Notes under the pieces: model-generated
What the model saw: only the letters and a program-made list of their open reading frames with translations
Databases searched by the model: none
Told to the model about the DNA's origin: nothing
From: Scleromitrula shiraiana
Taxonomy: Eukaryota; Ascomycota; Leotiomycetes; Helotiales; Sclerotiniaceae
Direction of reading: 5' to 3'
Assembly: GCA_028455995.1 (NCBI GenBank)
Contig: JABELC010000016.1
Coordinates: forward strand, 62,001-126,000
Length of the DNA: 64,000 nucleotides
Program-made: the position numbers and the translations under genes
In this document: positions 11,461 through 23,737 of the stretch, in pieces
How the letters are laid out: the number at the start of each line of letters is the position of its first letter
Numbering within the stretch: position 1 is the first letter of the stretch

Positions 11461-13744
11461 TCAAAGCTCCATATAATTGTCAATGATTTTGTCTGCGATT
11501 TGCTTCAGATCGATATCATCGAACACCATGAAGTGATCTGGATCATGATCCACATAAAAACACCCAACATTCCTACACAAAAAAACTTAATTCATGATTT
11601 GGCTTCAATGATCCCTCCCATTGTCCAGGAACTTTTGCGTACTCCTTTCCATCTCGGATATAAATCTTATCAATGCGTGATAGACAGTTGTTTGAGCATA
11701 CAGCAAGACGCGCACAACCTGCGCTACATAGAAATCTTGGATCTAGATCTGCAAACTTAGTATCGACGGCGCTGGACATCTTAAGTTCTGTAGTATTAGC
11801 CTGACTTCTGCAGAAATCGACCTTGACAACGTGGCAACAAGCCAGTATATCATCTTGAATGAGCTTTCCTTCAAACTTCTTATATGCCGTAAGATCAACC
11901 TTGTTAGCTGCAAGAACGCTTAACCACCTATTCGGCATTTTGTTTCTTACTTCGTTACTACCGGAATTATATTTTGCGATTGCGTGAAGAGTACATGTGT
12001 AAGGCAGGAATTCCGGGGACGGACATTGAAACGGAAGACGAAGAAGAGAAGCGTCGTGATCAAAAAGTGTAGGAAAGTGTGATAGAAGGCGGCTTATACC
12101 GTATTCCAAAGTGACAAGCATCTTGTCGCGACCTGCATAGCTCGTCCACTCATCTGGCCTAGTACATGCTATCACCCATCTGCCAAGCCAACTCATAAGC
12201 ATCCGTCTTAATAGGAAATAAGGGGTAAACATCCTTTTGAGTTCATAACAGAATTCCACATATGCATCTACTAGGAAGTTAAATATATCCAAATTCAAAA
12301 ACTGATCTGAGGTCAGTCTATCGGCAATCAATATCGCTAGACTTCTGATATCATCTATGGTACCATCGCATTGAAGGTTCTGCCGGAACAAAAACACCCA
12401 CCTTAGGATGTCATGGGGTAACAGCCATCTTTCAGTACGATGACACCAGCAGAGATTCGCCAATGGATCGTATCCAGCTTCACAAATCAGATTAAAGCGC
12501 TCAGCTGGTAGACCATAACTCATAGCGAGGGGAACCATAAGTGGCACAGATCAGTATTGTTCGGAGCCTAGTAAGGAATTTTGAAATTCTAACCGATGAT
12601 CATTCTTGACATGGTAGAGATCAGACCCATATTGAATGAGCATTGGGCAGATACTCAATGAGGACTTATTAGTGCGGCATGCATACTGTATTGGTTAGCT
12701 CCCAATCGAAGAGTGTCGAGATAGTTTATCATTACATGTAGGAGTGAATTTTCATTTTCATCAACATCATGCACCGATGCACTTCCAGAAAACATCAAAT
12801 TTTGCACTTCCTCAACTTCTCCATCTATTCATAATTGGAAAACTTCAGAATCGTTGGATCGTCTTCGCACTGTGTTGAGAACCAAGCTGTCAAATATTTC
12901 CCCAATTCTGATTTTGAATCCTTTGCGACATGTGAAATCCAAGAGTGATTGCATCATATAGGAGTTTCTAAGAAGAGTGGTGTTGCCTAATGTTATCATT
13001 ATGAATATTATAATGTTATAATTTTATTATATAATAATTATAACAAAATAAAAATATATTTTTGAAATTATTCAATTAATCAACTAACTTGAATTTAATT
13101 GATTAATAAATGGATCGATCAACTTATATACGAGCTCCAATTAGCCAATCGACCGAATGTGCGAATGGAGCGGGCCAAGGGATGATTAATGAGACAACAT
13201 GTCTATGAAAGTTACAAGTATAAATTGGGATTGAAGTTATACTGCATCAACATGACACTATTGCTCAATTAGTTCCAGTAAATGAGAAGGAACCTGTAAT
13301 AAATAACTCGATGCGTCTTAATTGAAGCATATGAATAGTTGTTTTCATACTCTCCAAGTTGCCCCTCAGCTTGGTAATCTTATCATCTTTGAATGCAATC
13401 TTTAACCTGCTCCATTGTCGTTTGACAGAAGAGGTAGACGAAGCCAGCTTTGAGGAGAGATCTCTTATCAGAAAAGTCATCTCTTCGAGTTGATTCTGTG
13501 CCAATTTCATGGTATCAATATATTGGCCCTACATTTGCGATGGAAAACGACCAAATTTGCAATCATTTTCTATGCCAAGGAACAAATCTGCCAACACGCG
13601 CCATTCTTCCGAAGGTCGGTAAATATCTCTTGGAGCATCTTGAACGGAACCCCAAAACTCTGCTGCCAATTTTAAAGAATTCATGCATTGAACAGCAAGT
13701 GTCGCAATGCTAATCACGCTTGCAGTGACACTGAGAGGGTCCAT
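11461..13744 (-). pseudogene. STAND-N / ankyrin protein gene, broken by two stop codons
   Basis: The frame starting at 13744 opens with MDPLSVTASVISIATLAVQ, the typical start of the fungal STAND/PigL_N N-terminal domain, but meets an in-frame TAG at 13529-13531; the same frame continues with a helical segment (QNQLEEMTFLIRDLSSKL) to about 13270. A further segment (about 13000-12737) has an in-frame TGA at 12829-12831 and then leads into NENSLLH. Three introns downstream keep the frame: 12735-12686 (joining SLLH-YACR, an ankyrin repeat), 12593-12519, and 11642-11573. The last exon ends at 11461. The C-terminal 300 residues (LPHDILRWVF.., CARLAVCSNNC) are unfamiliar. Both stops could come from C-to-T changes. 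The link between about 13270 and 13000 is uncertain and passes an AT-rich patch at 13010-13080. If the upstream part is separate, a shorter intact gene starting near the MFSGSASVHD methionine is possible. Confidence 0.65.
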
Positions 13745-14165
13745 TTCAAAAGTATGAAAAGAAGGGGATATTAAATAAAGGATAATGTAGTTATTAGATA
13801 ACATATGGATTGTAGAAAGAGGGAAAAGGACTGTTAAAAGAGTCAGGCGCCGTGATGATACACAAGAGCATGAGTTCAGGTGGCTGAGTGCAGTTCGTAA
13901 AACATCATAAAAAATATAGCACAGCACAAATCAGCCTACGGGCGGGCAGTCGAGCTTGGAGGGTATGACAAGCGGGGTTGAGTCGTCTTCACGGGTAGGT
14001 GCAGCAAGGCTTGTGGCCATACTTTGAGACCACGCTATGGTTCGATTGGCATCAGACGCCGAAGACAATTTATTTCAATTCGAGTTGCACAAGATAAAGC
14101 ACGCATCCAGTCCTTAGGAATAATTCGAGACGTCGATATTAATTGCTTTTGGATACCAATGGGAA
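13745..14165. other. Intergenic region, no gene seen
   Basis: Short spacer between the 3' end of threonine synthase and the start of the STAND-N pseudogene, both on the minus strand. The only open frames are extensions or shadows of neighbours. Confidence 0.6.
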
Positions 14166-15977
14166 TTACCTGCTGTTCTTCAACTCCGCCTCAACCTCCT
14201 CCATAACAATAGTCCTAACACCTTCCCAGCCAGCATCCTTGGGTACAACTCTAACGCGCTTTTCCTTATTTTCTAAACCAATAAACTCTTTCGGAAGAAC
14301 TGTATCAAAGCTAAAACTCTTGTGGTCTTTCAAAGCTAGATCAACAGCATTTGCAAACTTTGCAGGATGTGCTGTAGCTAATGAAATGTGATATGTTTGT
14401 GGTGCTCTGGAGATTGATCGTAATGAGGCAGCTACACCAATTGCTGAATGTGGATCCAAGACGTATTCACCCTTTGATCCATTTGTTGATGGAGCGTAAA
14501 AATCCTTGATGGTTGTGAGAGTTTCCTTATCACTAACCCTCTCACTCTCGAAATCTTTCTTGGCAGCCTTAAGGATGTCATCATGAACACTAAATCCACC
14601 TTGTGTCTTCAATTGCTTGAGCCATACTTCAACTTCTTGACCAGCCTGCTTTTTGTTCCACTCATCATCCATACCAGCTGCCGAAGCGAATTCGTAGGCC
14701 AAAAACCACAATAATCGCTCGAAGTTACTCGAGACAAGGATATCCATTGCAGGACTTAAAGTCTCCTTGACGCCATCCTCATGTGCCTTGGCTCCATCTT
14801 CAGGAATTCCTCCTTCAGCCTCAACGCCGTGGACAGCCTTCTTTTCGTAATGTCCAGTCTTCCAGAATCTATACAAAATGTCGTTTTCGTTGGTTGCAAC
14901 AACAAGCTTTTCGGCAGGTAGACCCATACGCTTCGCGAAGTATCCTGCCAAGATGTCACCGAAATTACCTGTGGGTACAACGAATCTAATCTTATTTTCG
15001 GGTTTGTATGATGGAGATTTGAGGAGGGAGAAGTATGCGTGGAAATAGTATGTAGTTTGAGCTAAAATTCGAGCCCAGTTGATCGAATTGACACCTCCGA
15101 GATTCATGGTTTCGTTGATTTTCGGATCTGCGAAGAGAGCCTTGACAGTATCCTACACCTTGTTAGACAAACCCAGGATCGCGACAAATGGAATGACTCA
15201 CCTGGCAATCATCGAAAGTTCCCTCAACAGCCAAGTTGTGAATATTGGCATCAAGCACAGTTGTCATTTGGGCTTCCTGTATAGGACTAACTCTACCCTT
15301 GGGATGAAGGATGAAAACAGAAACGTCTTTCTTTCCGAGCAAACCGTAGATAGCTGCAGATCCGGTATCACCACTTGTAGCTCCTACCACAGTCAAATGA
15401 TGCCTGTCCTTTCCAGTCTTGCCCTGATTCCGTCTGACGAGGAAGTATTCGAAGAGGTTTCCCAGTAATTGTAATGCGACATCCTTGAATGCAAATGTTG
15501 GGCCATGAAATAATTCCAGCAAATATAAGTTGTCTTTTTCGTTGAGAGGTACAAGAGGTGTCGTTTCTGTAGCACGGAATGTAGAATAACTGCGATTTAT
15601 GATATCCTTCAGATCTTCGGCTGGGATTTCTGATCTCGAGATATAAAGGGAAAGTAATTCGAACGCTAGGTCTTGGAATGACAAGTCCTTCCATTTCGAT
15701 TGCCAGTCTTGAGGTAAAGATGGGATTTCTTCGGGGATGAAAAGACCCCCATCAGCGGCGAGACCTTTCAGGACGACTTCTTCGAATGATAACTATAAAC
15801 CGATTAGCATCTGTGGACCCCATTCCTATTCAATTGTTCGCATACGCCATATGATCCTCCTCTGGTAGAAAGATATCTTTGTGAAGGGGTGTGAGTCTTG
15901 TCGGTGGAGGTTTCGTTGGATGTCGCTCCATCTCGTGCTGGCACAGCCAAACCAACTGGTGTAGTATTATCAGACAT
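14166..15977 (-). CDS. THR4: Threonine synthase
   Basis: PLP-dependent enzyme that converts O-phosphohomoserine and water to L-threonine and phosphate, the last step of threonine synthesis, in the cytosol. Exons 15977-15846, 15792-15202 and 15152-14166 give 569 residues (yeast Thr4 is about 514). The N terminus reads SQRYLSTRGGSYGLSFEEVV, a hallmark of the family; LFHGPTFAFKD holds the PLP-binding lysine (K147); VVGATSGDTGSAAI is the phosphate-binding loop, and PTGNFGDILAGYFAKRMGLP follows. The first 25 residues (SDNTTPVGLAVPARDG) are an extra, weakly conserved leader. Both introns have good consensus sites. The gene is head-to-head with the luciferase-domain gene. All key residues are present, so it looks functional. 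Confidence 0.97.
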
Positions 15978-16538
15978 GATATAAATTCAGTTGATCAATT
16001 TTGGATGTTGAGTTCAATTGGCAAGGGATAAGAATAAACAAAACAATGCTGATGATGTCTCTTTTCTAATGATTCAAATAAAACTAACTCCGGCTTCGGA
16101 CACGATAAAGCCCCGCCATTTAGTGTATCCGCCCTTCCCCCACCCCACCAATATTCCCGCTGCAGCGGAAATCCTCCTCTATTCTTTCAATATTGACTTC
16201 TTGTGCTTTCAGTCGTTGTTGTTCCATTCCATCAAAGAGTTTTTGTTTTGGCAGTTGATACTTTACTTGGGGAGAATGAGTTCCAAGTGGTACTACAGTA
16301 ATCAACAAAGCCTCAGCCACGCACCAGCCATATCAGTTGAACCTTGTTCTTTGCTTCTTTTGATGTCCAAGTAGCGTCCCCGGACGAACGATTGATCAAA
16401 CCATACTTCAATACATCAGTTATCTACGTATATTACGTAGATCTAAATCTTCTGTTTACTTTCCTCCCATTTTCTGTTACTATAGGAAAGGCACCAATGT
16501 TCAATTAGCATCCCAAGTCATCAAGTTTATCTTACAAG
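15978..16538. promoter_or_regulatory. Divergent promoter, THR4 / luciferase-domain gene
   Basis: These 561 bases lie between the two start codons, which face away from each other, so both promoters must be here. The stretch is moderately AT-rich with pyrimidine-rich tracts. I did not find a TGACTCA site (the Gcn4/CPC1 element often seen with amino acid genes) in it; one match at 15195-15201 overlaps a THR4 intron donor and is likely chance. Confidence 0.5.
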
Positions 16539-17272
16539 ATGTCCAAATTTCTCTCAGACTATCATGGATGGCTAGACTTCAAAGAAAAGGCACTACCAAG
16601 CAATATATTTGGCTACCTACTTGTACAATATTTCCTACGTTATTTCAAGGCCGAGGCATACAACATCTCATGCTACGATGATCCCGCCGAGATAGCAAAA
16701 TGCGGTTCATCAGGGAAAAGGAAATTCCTCAAAGAATCACTACCGGAACGCGCGGGTCCAAGGCCCGAAATGGGGAAATGGGTAGTACCTCATAGACAAG
16801 TATCGCAGTTTGGTGAAAAGGAGATGCATACGGTATTGCTAAATATTCTGTGTTCTTCTCATATGCCCGATGCTAATTGGACCAGCGTATCGATCAGACA
16901 ATAATCCATCTAGCCAATGTCCACTCCAACCACGTCGTCCTTACCACATCCGCGTTGGAGAAACATGGCGATGCGCTACTAATCGCCGACAAAATACGTA
17001 CGCCCCATAAAGCAGCTACGAAAACAAAAAGAGAGATCGCACATGTGCATACTGAGGGGAAGAATGTCGATTATTCAATGCATGCGGTATTGAGTCCACA
17101 AGATTGTAAGGAGGTTATCAGCAAAGGATGGGGAGAAAGAATGACTTTGGCTGGGACATTGAAAATGCCGAGTGAATATTTGATGATTTATACACCAAGG
17201 ACTGAGGAGGAATTAAAGATTGTGAAGATGATATTGGAGGCGGCCATTGGCTTCATGACGCATGACGAGTGA
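16539..17272 (+). CDS. Luciferase-domain protein (2 exons)
   Basis: Exons 16539-16832 and 16886-17272 give 226 residues; the 53-bp intron has a GTATTG donor and a GCTAAT branch site. The pattern is that of the fungal 'luciferase domain' family (the type found in fungal Luz-like proteins, also known as DUF5519): VPHRQVSQFGEKEMHT, IHLANVHSNHVVLTTSALEKHGDAL, AHVHTEGKNVDYSMHAVLSP, KGWGERMTLAG and PSEYLMIYTPRTEEELKIV. The family name does not show light emission, since most members are in non-luminous fungi and their reaction is unknown. There is a possible N-terminal hydrophobic segment (IFGYLLVQYFLRYF) that could anchor the protein to a membrane. Conserved histidines in VHSNHV and AHVH may be catalytic; that is inference. 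Confidence 0.85.
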
Positions 17273-17855
17273 AAGGGTGTTTCACCTCTACATTGGTAAT
17301 ACTAATGTGCGATATTGGCAATTGCCCAAAATTTTTCCCGAATATCCTCTTTCTCTCAAACTTCGTACACAACAAAGCGGTAGTACCGTTCTGAATGGGA
17401 AATATTTCAGCGAGTTCTACACAGCAAGCATAGTAAAGCATAGGCAATGCATTCATGATAAGAATTCGATTCTAAAAAAAAAGATCATTTGTGGAAGAAA
17501 GAATCTGCTAAGCTAAAACTCAAACATTCGTAGCTACAATAAACAGACAGACAAGTGCCAAGCTCTTTTGACCCATCCAATTGTATCCCATTCCGTCCCA
17601 TACCATTCCGATTCGTTGTAGGCTCGCGCCATGAATTAAACCATCTATCTATATAACCCCTTCATCCGATCCTCCCAACCATTCTTTTTGTATCGCTTCA
17701 TTCCATTTGCTCCGCTAGTTGAAAATTGCAAAAAGAAAAGAAGATAGCAAAACACACAGAATCTAATACCATTAGCGATCCATCACACCCAGCTCTTTCA
17801 CGCCCGCGAACCCCAGTCCCCAACCGCTCCGCCTGAATCTCGAGTAATCAATCCA
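17273..17855. other. Convergent spacer, no gene seen
   Basis: Contains the 3' ends of the luciferase-domain gene and of the minus-strand coiled-coil gene. No further coding or RNA signal was recognised. Confidence 0.6.
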
Positions 17856-18875
17856 TCACAAAGGATAAGGATGATACTTCCCATCAACAGGGAACAAATC
17901 ATCATCCCTATCATCCACCACCAATCTATCTCTATCCCTCTCCTTTTCTCTCCCTCCACCTCTACTTCCGCTTCCACTATTAATCTCTACTTCCCCCCTC
18001 ACATACGGCACCCCATTCGCCCCACTCCCCGCAACATACATCTTCCCCAACCCGGGATAACCCTGTGGAGCAGGTCCCCCAGACCCATAACTGCTAACAC
18101 TTGCTCTCCTCCCCCTCGAACCCATATTCATATTCACCAAAGGAGTGAAAGGATTAGGTTGTCTAGGCGAAGAAGGGGATATAGGAGAAGTAGAATTTCT
18201 TTTGCTATCGAGCGGAGAAATCGGCGACGGGATATCGCGAAGGAAACTTGATCTTCTTTCTCGTTTTTGCTGTTGTTGCTGTTCTTCTTTTCTTCGGGCT
18301 TCGGTGTCGCGAGCTTTTTCTCGTGATGTTGTGGGTGGTGTATTCCTTTCCACTGTTACGGGGATACCTCTGTCGCGGTCGAAGGCCCTTTCCCTTTCTT
18401 TCTCCTTGTCCTGTTTGTCACCTCCGCTGACTCGGATTCCTTTCTCTTTTTCTTTTTCCTTGAGTTCTCCGACTAGTCTCAATAAGCCCTCCCTTTCCTT
18501 TTTCATCTCTTTTCTCTCCCTGTTTCTTTCCCCTAACTCCGACAATAATTCTCTGTTTTCCTTCTCCAATTCTCTCACTCTATCCTTCAAAGTCTCGACA
18601 GCTTCATTCAATGCTCTAGTATTCCGCCTCTGTTCTTCTCTTTCCTTATCACTAAAGAAGGAAGATGAATGTGCTTGAGCTGGGGAAGCAGAGGAAGAAG
18701 ATCCCACACCACTGTCTGATGGGTGACGGATATGTGAGTGCGTGGGGGTAGAGACAGAAATGGACGGGCGACGAGTAGTTGGCTTCGGAACATGACTGGT
18801 GCTATCACCTACCACTGAAGATCCCTTGGTAGAAGAACTATAGTGGACTTTTTTGGGAGTTTTTGAAGATGACAT
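17856..18875 (-). CDS. Coiled-coil, low-complexity hypothetical protein
   Basis: Single open frame. I prefer the ATG at 18875 (MSSSKTPKKVHYSSS, 339 residues) because the upstream 28 codons from 18959 are Ser/Thr/Tyr-rich and lack support. Residues roughly 80-165 form a heptad-rich coiled coil (ALNEAVETLKDRVRELEKEN, then ELLSELGERNRERKEMKKE). It is followed by a Lys/Glu/Arg-rich stretch with a short poly-Gln run and a Ser/Pro-rich tail with RRxS sites (RRSSFLRDIPSPISPLDSKR) that could be phosphorylated. The end is Gly/Arg- and Asp-rich (DDRDDDLFPVDGKYHPYPL). No enzyme domain is visible. A structural or scaffold role is only a guess. The long plus-strand open frames inside it are shadows of the repetitive codons. 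Confidence 0.75.
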   Translation of the reverse strand: MSSSKTPKKVHYSSSTKGSSVVGDSTSHVPKPTTRRPSISVSTPTHSHIRHPSDSGVGSSSSASPAQAHSSSFFSDKEREEQRRNTRALNEAVETLKDRVRELEKENRELLSELGERNRERKEMKKEREGLLRLVGELKEKEKEKGIRVSGGDKQDKEKERERAFDRDRGIPVTVERNTPPTTSREKARDTEARRKEEQQQQQKRERRSSFLRDIPSPISPLDSKRNSTSPISPSSPRQPNPFTPLVNMNMGSRGRRASVSSYGSGGPAPQGYPGLGKMYVAGSGANGVPYVRGEVEINSGSGSRGGGREKERDRDRLVVDDRDDDLFPVDGKYHPYPL

Positions 18876-20812
18876 TGCTGCGTTTGTTTTTGGTCGTGTG
18901 GGGGTAAGATATGTGCTTGTGTAACTCGAGTGATAGGTAGTGCTGAGGTCCAGTAGCACGTAAAGCTGTGTATCGATCCAATCGATCGGAGATGGAGGAG
19001 AAAAAATAATTGGGTGGATGATCAGAGGTAAGAGGGAGAATTGGGTATCAATACAGAAAAGTTATGTATGTTTGTAAAAATTGTTCTTTACGTTTGGTTT
19101 AATTGATTTTAATTGATGCCGGCAATATATCAATGTATTTGAATCGAATGGAAATTAATAAGTGTAAGGCTGAGGAAATATCATAAGGATGAATGACTTG
19201 CAGCACAGCATCAGTTGGGTCGGATGGAATATATAAAACTCAAACTCAAGTCTAGCACCAAAAAAATACTTCCATTCTGAACACAAGGAGGATCAATAAA
19301 CATATGACTCTTCAATCAGGTCTTTTTTCTTTTTCTCCTTCCCAATCTGTTTGCGAATCCCAAACACACCGGCGAAAACGAAACGAAAAAGAGAGAAAAA
19401 TCAGAAAACGCCCTTTCTGCCTTGACCAAACAGATCCAATCAAGCACACCGATCTTTCCTTTTTGCGGCTCTCCTACTCAAACTCACCTAATTGCCAAAT
19501 CATCTCACCGAGTCATAGTTGTATTATCCCTGCATCGCATCCATCCCGTCCTGCATATTTTTATCTCCTTGACCTTCCCTCATCTTGCCCCCAAATCCCA
19601 TTTCAGCTTGTCCCTTACGCTTTCAAGTCCTTCTATGTAATGTCATTGGTTGTGGGTGATTTAAACTCCTTGCTTAAAAGGGGCAGTGTTCTCACCTGCC
19701 TAGACTAATCCAGATAGTGTATTGCACGTACGCTGTATGGTATTGTGAAAAGAATGTGGTAGATGTCGATAGAAAATCCCGAAAGATCGCCAAGGTAGAA
19801 AAATGCCCTGTTGTACTGCGCCGCTGTAACGTGATTTTAAGCAAGAAAGCCTATCGTTGATTATTAAGTCATTTGTATTAGGCTTAGATGTATTTATTCT
19901 CCGAGCCGGTGATTTCAACTAGCTTCGTCGAAACCGAAAAAAATGTCCTTTCGCATGTTTTTGAAATATTGATATGATGAATTCGCAAATCTAATCTTGC
20001 GAAAGGAAATGGTGATGTGACAGCGAGCGGGCCTCCGGGACCTAAATTACAGAATGCGGGGTAGTTGCATGAAGTTGCTATGACTCGATTTGCACAATGC
20101 CATTCTTTTTACTCTCTCATTGTTGTAAAATTAATTCTCATCCACTGGCCAAAAATTCGGAAATGGAACCCCGCGGGAAAAAGGGGGGTAAATAGATAAC
20201 TCTTTCTGCCTATTTTGCATGTGTGCTAGCTCTATACAGACGCTGTGGCCAAGACAATATGTACGTCAAACTTGCATTTGCATTTGCATTTGCCAACTTT
20301 ATCGCGATAATCAACTGTTACTATTGGGAATATTGGTGAACTTGGGGTATAGTATTCGTCATTTAACGGCGCAGCTAATTCTAAATTCGACTGTATCACA
20401 AGGATCTAGTTACCCCTCTATTCACTCATGAATTGGAGCCCCTCATTGTGGATGCGAGGCAACCTTTTTTTAGGCCTAACTAATTCGCAACGCGACAAAT
20501 AAAAACTACATAGAAAGACTAAGTCATGAGTCTAATGCAGGCATCCGAAGTACAAACAGCTAATTAATAACAAATAACAAGTTCCAGCCCCATCTCTCAT
20601 CTCCAATTTTCGAGGGACTAGAGTATTGTTAGTTGATGTTGCCTAAAAGAAAAACGTCTGATGTACCTACTTGATTATTTCGGATTTACTTGCATATATA
20701 CGTCGTGGTCCAAAATCCATATCCTGAAAAGCAAGTTTGTACCGACATTATTCGTATCGTGAAATCGCGTGGTATCGTATGGGGTATGTGTTCGTATTTC
20801 GCGTCTGTGCCA
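18876..20812. other. Long intergenic region, no gene seen
   Basis: About 1.9 kb between two minus-strand coiled-coil genes, including the likely leader of the first. Parts are pyrimidine-rich on the plus strand (19310-19620). A few short open frames (19304-19708, 19700-19918, 20219-20431) show no family signature. Near 20275 there is a small GCATTT tandem repeat (TTGCATTTGCATTTGCATTT). Nothing firm found. Confidence 0.5.
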
Positions 20813-21397
20813 TCAAACTCCCTCAACCTGATATCCCCTTTCCATCAAGAATCTCTTGAAATAAGCAATTGCATTATCCCTTCTGGTAATGGCCAGATTT
20901 TTTTCTGTCAATCTGTTCTCCGTATTCCTCAACTTCTCATCCCGATCCTGGAGTCGAAGCCTCAGAGTCTCAACCTCCAAGACCTTCTCATTCAATTTCT
21001 CCCTCAATCCGCTTTCATCCATCCCTCTCCCTGTCATCCCTCTTCTCATCATTCTGATCTTTTCCTCCGCCCTCTCTCTTTTCCCCTCGCCCCTTTCCAA
21101 TCTATCCCCTAAGCCCAAGATTTCTCTTTCTTTCTCGTCGGATTCAATCTTCAACATCCTTATCTGATCCTGCAAATGAGTCACATCATTCTTCAAAGTC
21201 CAAACTTGGCTTTCGTGAAAGCTGAGCTGTAACTGTAATGCTTCATTGCTAGCGACGAGTTGTGCATTTCGTTCCTCGAGATCGTTAATTAGTTCGCGTT
21301 CCGAGATGCGAGGCTGTGAGGTTGAACGACGAGATCTGAATACAATTCTTTCACGACCGTTGTGGTCGCGCTCGAAGCGTCCGCGATTGTGGGCCAT
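20813..21397 (-). CDS. Coiled-coil hypothetical protein, 194 aa
   Basis: Single exon. The N terminus is Arg-rich and basic (RGRFERDHNGRERIVFRSRR), followed by an almost unbroken coiled coil from about residue 33 to 180 (ERELINDLEERNAQLVASNE, DVTHLQDQIRMLKIESDEKE, KLNEKVLEVETLRLRLQDRD). The end (NAIAYFKRFLMERGYQVEGV) is less charged and could be a small conserved tail. The start at 21397 is the first ATG after a stop-containing region. It shares orientation and coiled-coil nature with the gene at 17856-18875, but I see no clear sequence similarity. Function unknown. Confidence 0.75.
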   Translation of the reverse strand: MAHNRGRFERDHNGRERIVFRSRRSTSQPRISERELINDLEERNAQLVASNEALQLQLSFHESQVWTLKNDVTHLQDQIRMLKIESDEKEREILGLGDRLERGEGKRERAEEKIRMMRRGMTGRGMDESGLREKLNEKVLEVETLRLRLQDRDEKLRNTENRLTEKNLAITRRDNAIAYFKRFLMERGYQVEGV

Positions 21398-23737
21398 TTT
21401 GGAAGATGTGAAGCCTGTTTTTTACTCGCTGTTGTGGTAGAGACGCAGAATTGTGTATGATTTGGTGAGGTGGAGATCAACGCGGGGGCGGGGGGGGGTA
21501 AAGAGATGATGATTGCCAATGATTGATCTGAATTGATGAATAAATTTGTGATTGGTGATATTTGTGCGGCTATATGCAGGTAAATATGCTTTGCAGGTCT
21601 GTGTGAATGTAGAATGATTGTATTGGATGAAAAAGTAGCAATTAAAACATAGGAAAATCGGAATTATATGTATGTATGGCTGCCTTCCCTAGCAGGACTT
21701 ACACGGAGTCATGCGGATTTTGTTAAAAAGACTATGAAAGAGAGCCTTGTGAGACACCACGGTGGCGATTGTCATTTTGTCAACGTTTGGAAGCAATTTG
21801 CAGATTCCAAAAGCGTTTAATCAAAGTAAAATGAATCTATAATCTTCTTTTGCTTGAAACTCTGAATCAATATCGAACAATCAAAAAAGGAAAAGCCTCA
21901 CGTCACACATCCGATCACATCAATACAAAGAATTCAAGTAGAAAAGAAGGATTTTGCGCCACATTTTCAACAAATGATCTTTAAGAAACGGAACTAGTAC
22001 AATTAAGTTTCACTTGCCTCATCACGCCTACACTTTGCATAATCTTCCGTCTAATTTGTGACTCTGTTCTTCTATGGATTTCCACTGTCTAGCCGAAAGA
22101 GAAAGAAGGGAAGCAAAACATCAGCCGTTCAAGGGTCGTTTGGCTCATAGCCTTGCCATGCCAAAACCTTTCCCTTCCCCTGGCGGGAGTGGAAATTCTT
22201 CATCTAACTGAATTGAATCAGTTCTAATGATGACGTTGACACGGACATCTACGAACGACCAATATCTCAGCCTCATGTTTGGGGGCGGTCGCACAGCCAC
22301 TCTCTACCCAACCAGATCACTTGATTATGCGGTCCACCTGGACTAGTTTTCCTCTCTCGCAAAACTTTGGAGGTTCAAAATCGCTGATGTCAGATTGTAA
22401 ATTTGCGAATCTGCAAAATCCGTAATCATTAATTTCGGATCATGCCATATCAATCAAAGAGAGTGAATATACTTGTGGCTATTGTAACGTTGTGCGGAAA
22501 AGAGGACATTTGGCGCTCCGGCCGCGATACCGCTCTCACTTGACAGATCGTGGTTACAAAATGCGGTGAAGTTTTTGGCTTTCAAGGTTGTATGACCGGC
22601 GACAAACCTGGACTCGGCCGTGTGTCTGGAGAGAAGAAAATTGTGGTATGGGTTAGTAATTGAAAGTTCTTGTCAGGCAGACTGAGTGACAAGGCTGGGA
22701 AATGTGGTAGGTGTTCAGATCTTGTTCATTGTCGAGAAACTGTAACGATGTCTTGCATGTCTTGAATCCTTTCTCTCTCTTGCATACTCTTGTTCGGGTT
22801 CAGGATCGGAGAAACTTCGGAAGCAGAACATGTGACATCTTCATCAATTCATCTCAATCCTATCTCAACATACGGTTATTGCAGTTGACTTTCGACTCAT
22901 CTCTTTCTCATCATCAGAATTAATGTAATATATACAGTATTGCAAAGCATTTGTGGTACCAGCTGGAGCCTATCAGAATGGAACTTTCACGTGATCTGCC
23001 CATTCAAAGGTACTCGTGCCCGAGTTTCAAGAAACGAGTTCGCTCGAACCTATCCTCTTTCTTTTCTTGTCTTCTTGAGAAGTAACTCCCATGCCCTATG
23101 TTGTTCCTTCTTCCCTCCACATTTTACTTCATGCTACCACCTTGAGTGGGGCAAGCAAACAACACAAATGCACGCATGGTTACGCAAATGCTGCGTAATA
23201 TCTGAATTTCCACATGCAACAGTACAACCACTCTCTTCTTGTCTGCCGCAGGACTGGTCGTGTGAGTAGGGCGTTTACTTGACATACATAGGTTTTGTCC
23301 TTGGATTGGTAACTCATACATATGATGTTTATCACGCGGAACTTGTGTTTTATTTTCTGTGCAGGTGAATGATACAATTTCATATGTAAATGCCACGGCA
23401 AAATGAATTTATATGTAGAACACAAGTTTATTTGATTTTACAAGTATGTACAACTCTCACTCTGCAACCCCTCCAACAAGAATATAAATATATATACAAA
23501 ATCGAACCAAGCAATTGATTCAAGTCAATTCGTTTCGATTGAAAGGTCAATCAAAAGGTCCATCACCTTGGCTTTGGCTTTGTTCCTTGAAACCACGAGA
23601 ACGTCCCGGTTGTTGATTACTGCATCCCACGAAATTAGCACTAAAACTATTAAAACGAAATGGTCTGCCTGGTACCCGAGTGGTGCTGTGTTGTGAACTA
23701 AAATCAAAAGTGTTTAAAGCAAGCGAACTGCTCTACT
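21398..23737. other. Long intergenic region, no gene seen
   Basis: About 2.3 kb. It includes the promoter of the coiled-coil gene and the 3' side of the GH12 gene. A poly-G run sits at 21490-21497. Open frames (22711-22923, 22940-23269, 23124-23396) are short, unlike any family I know, and overlap each other on both strands. No tRNA found. Confidence 0.5.

Noticed and set aside
18145..18678. 177-codon plus-strand frame, Ser/Leu/Phe-rich
   Set aside because: Shadow of the coiled-coil protein on the minus strand; no domain.
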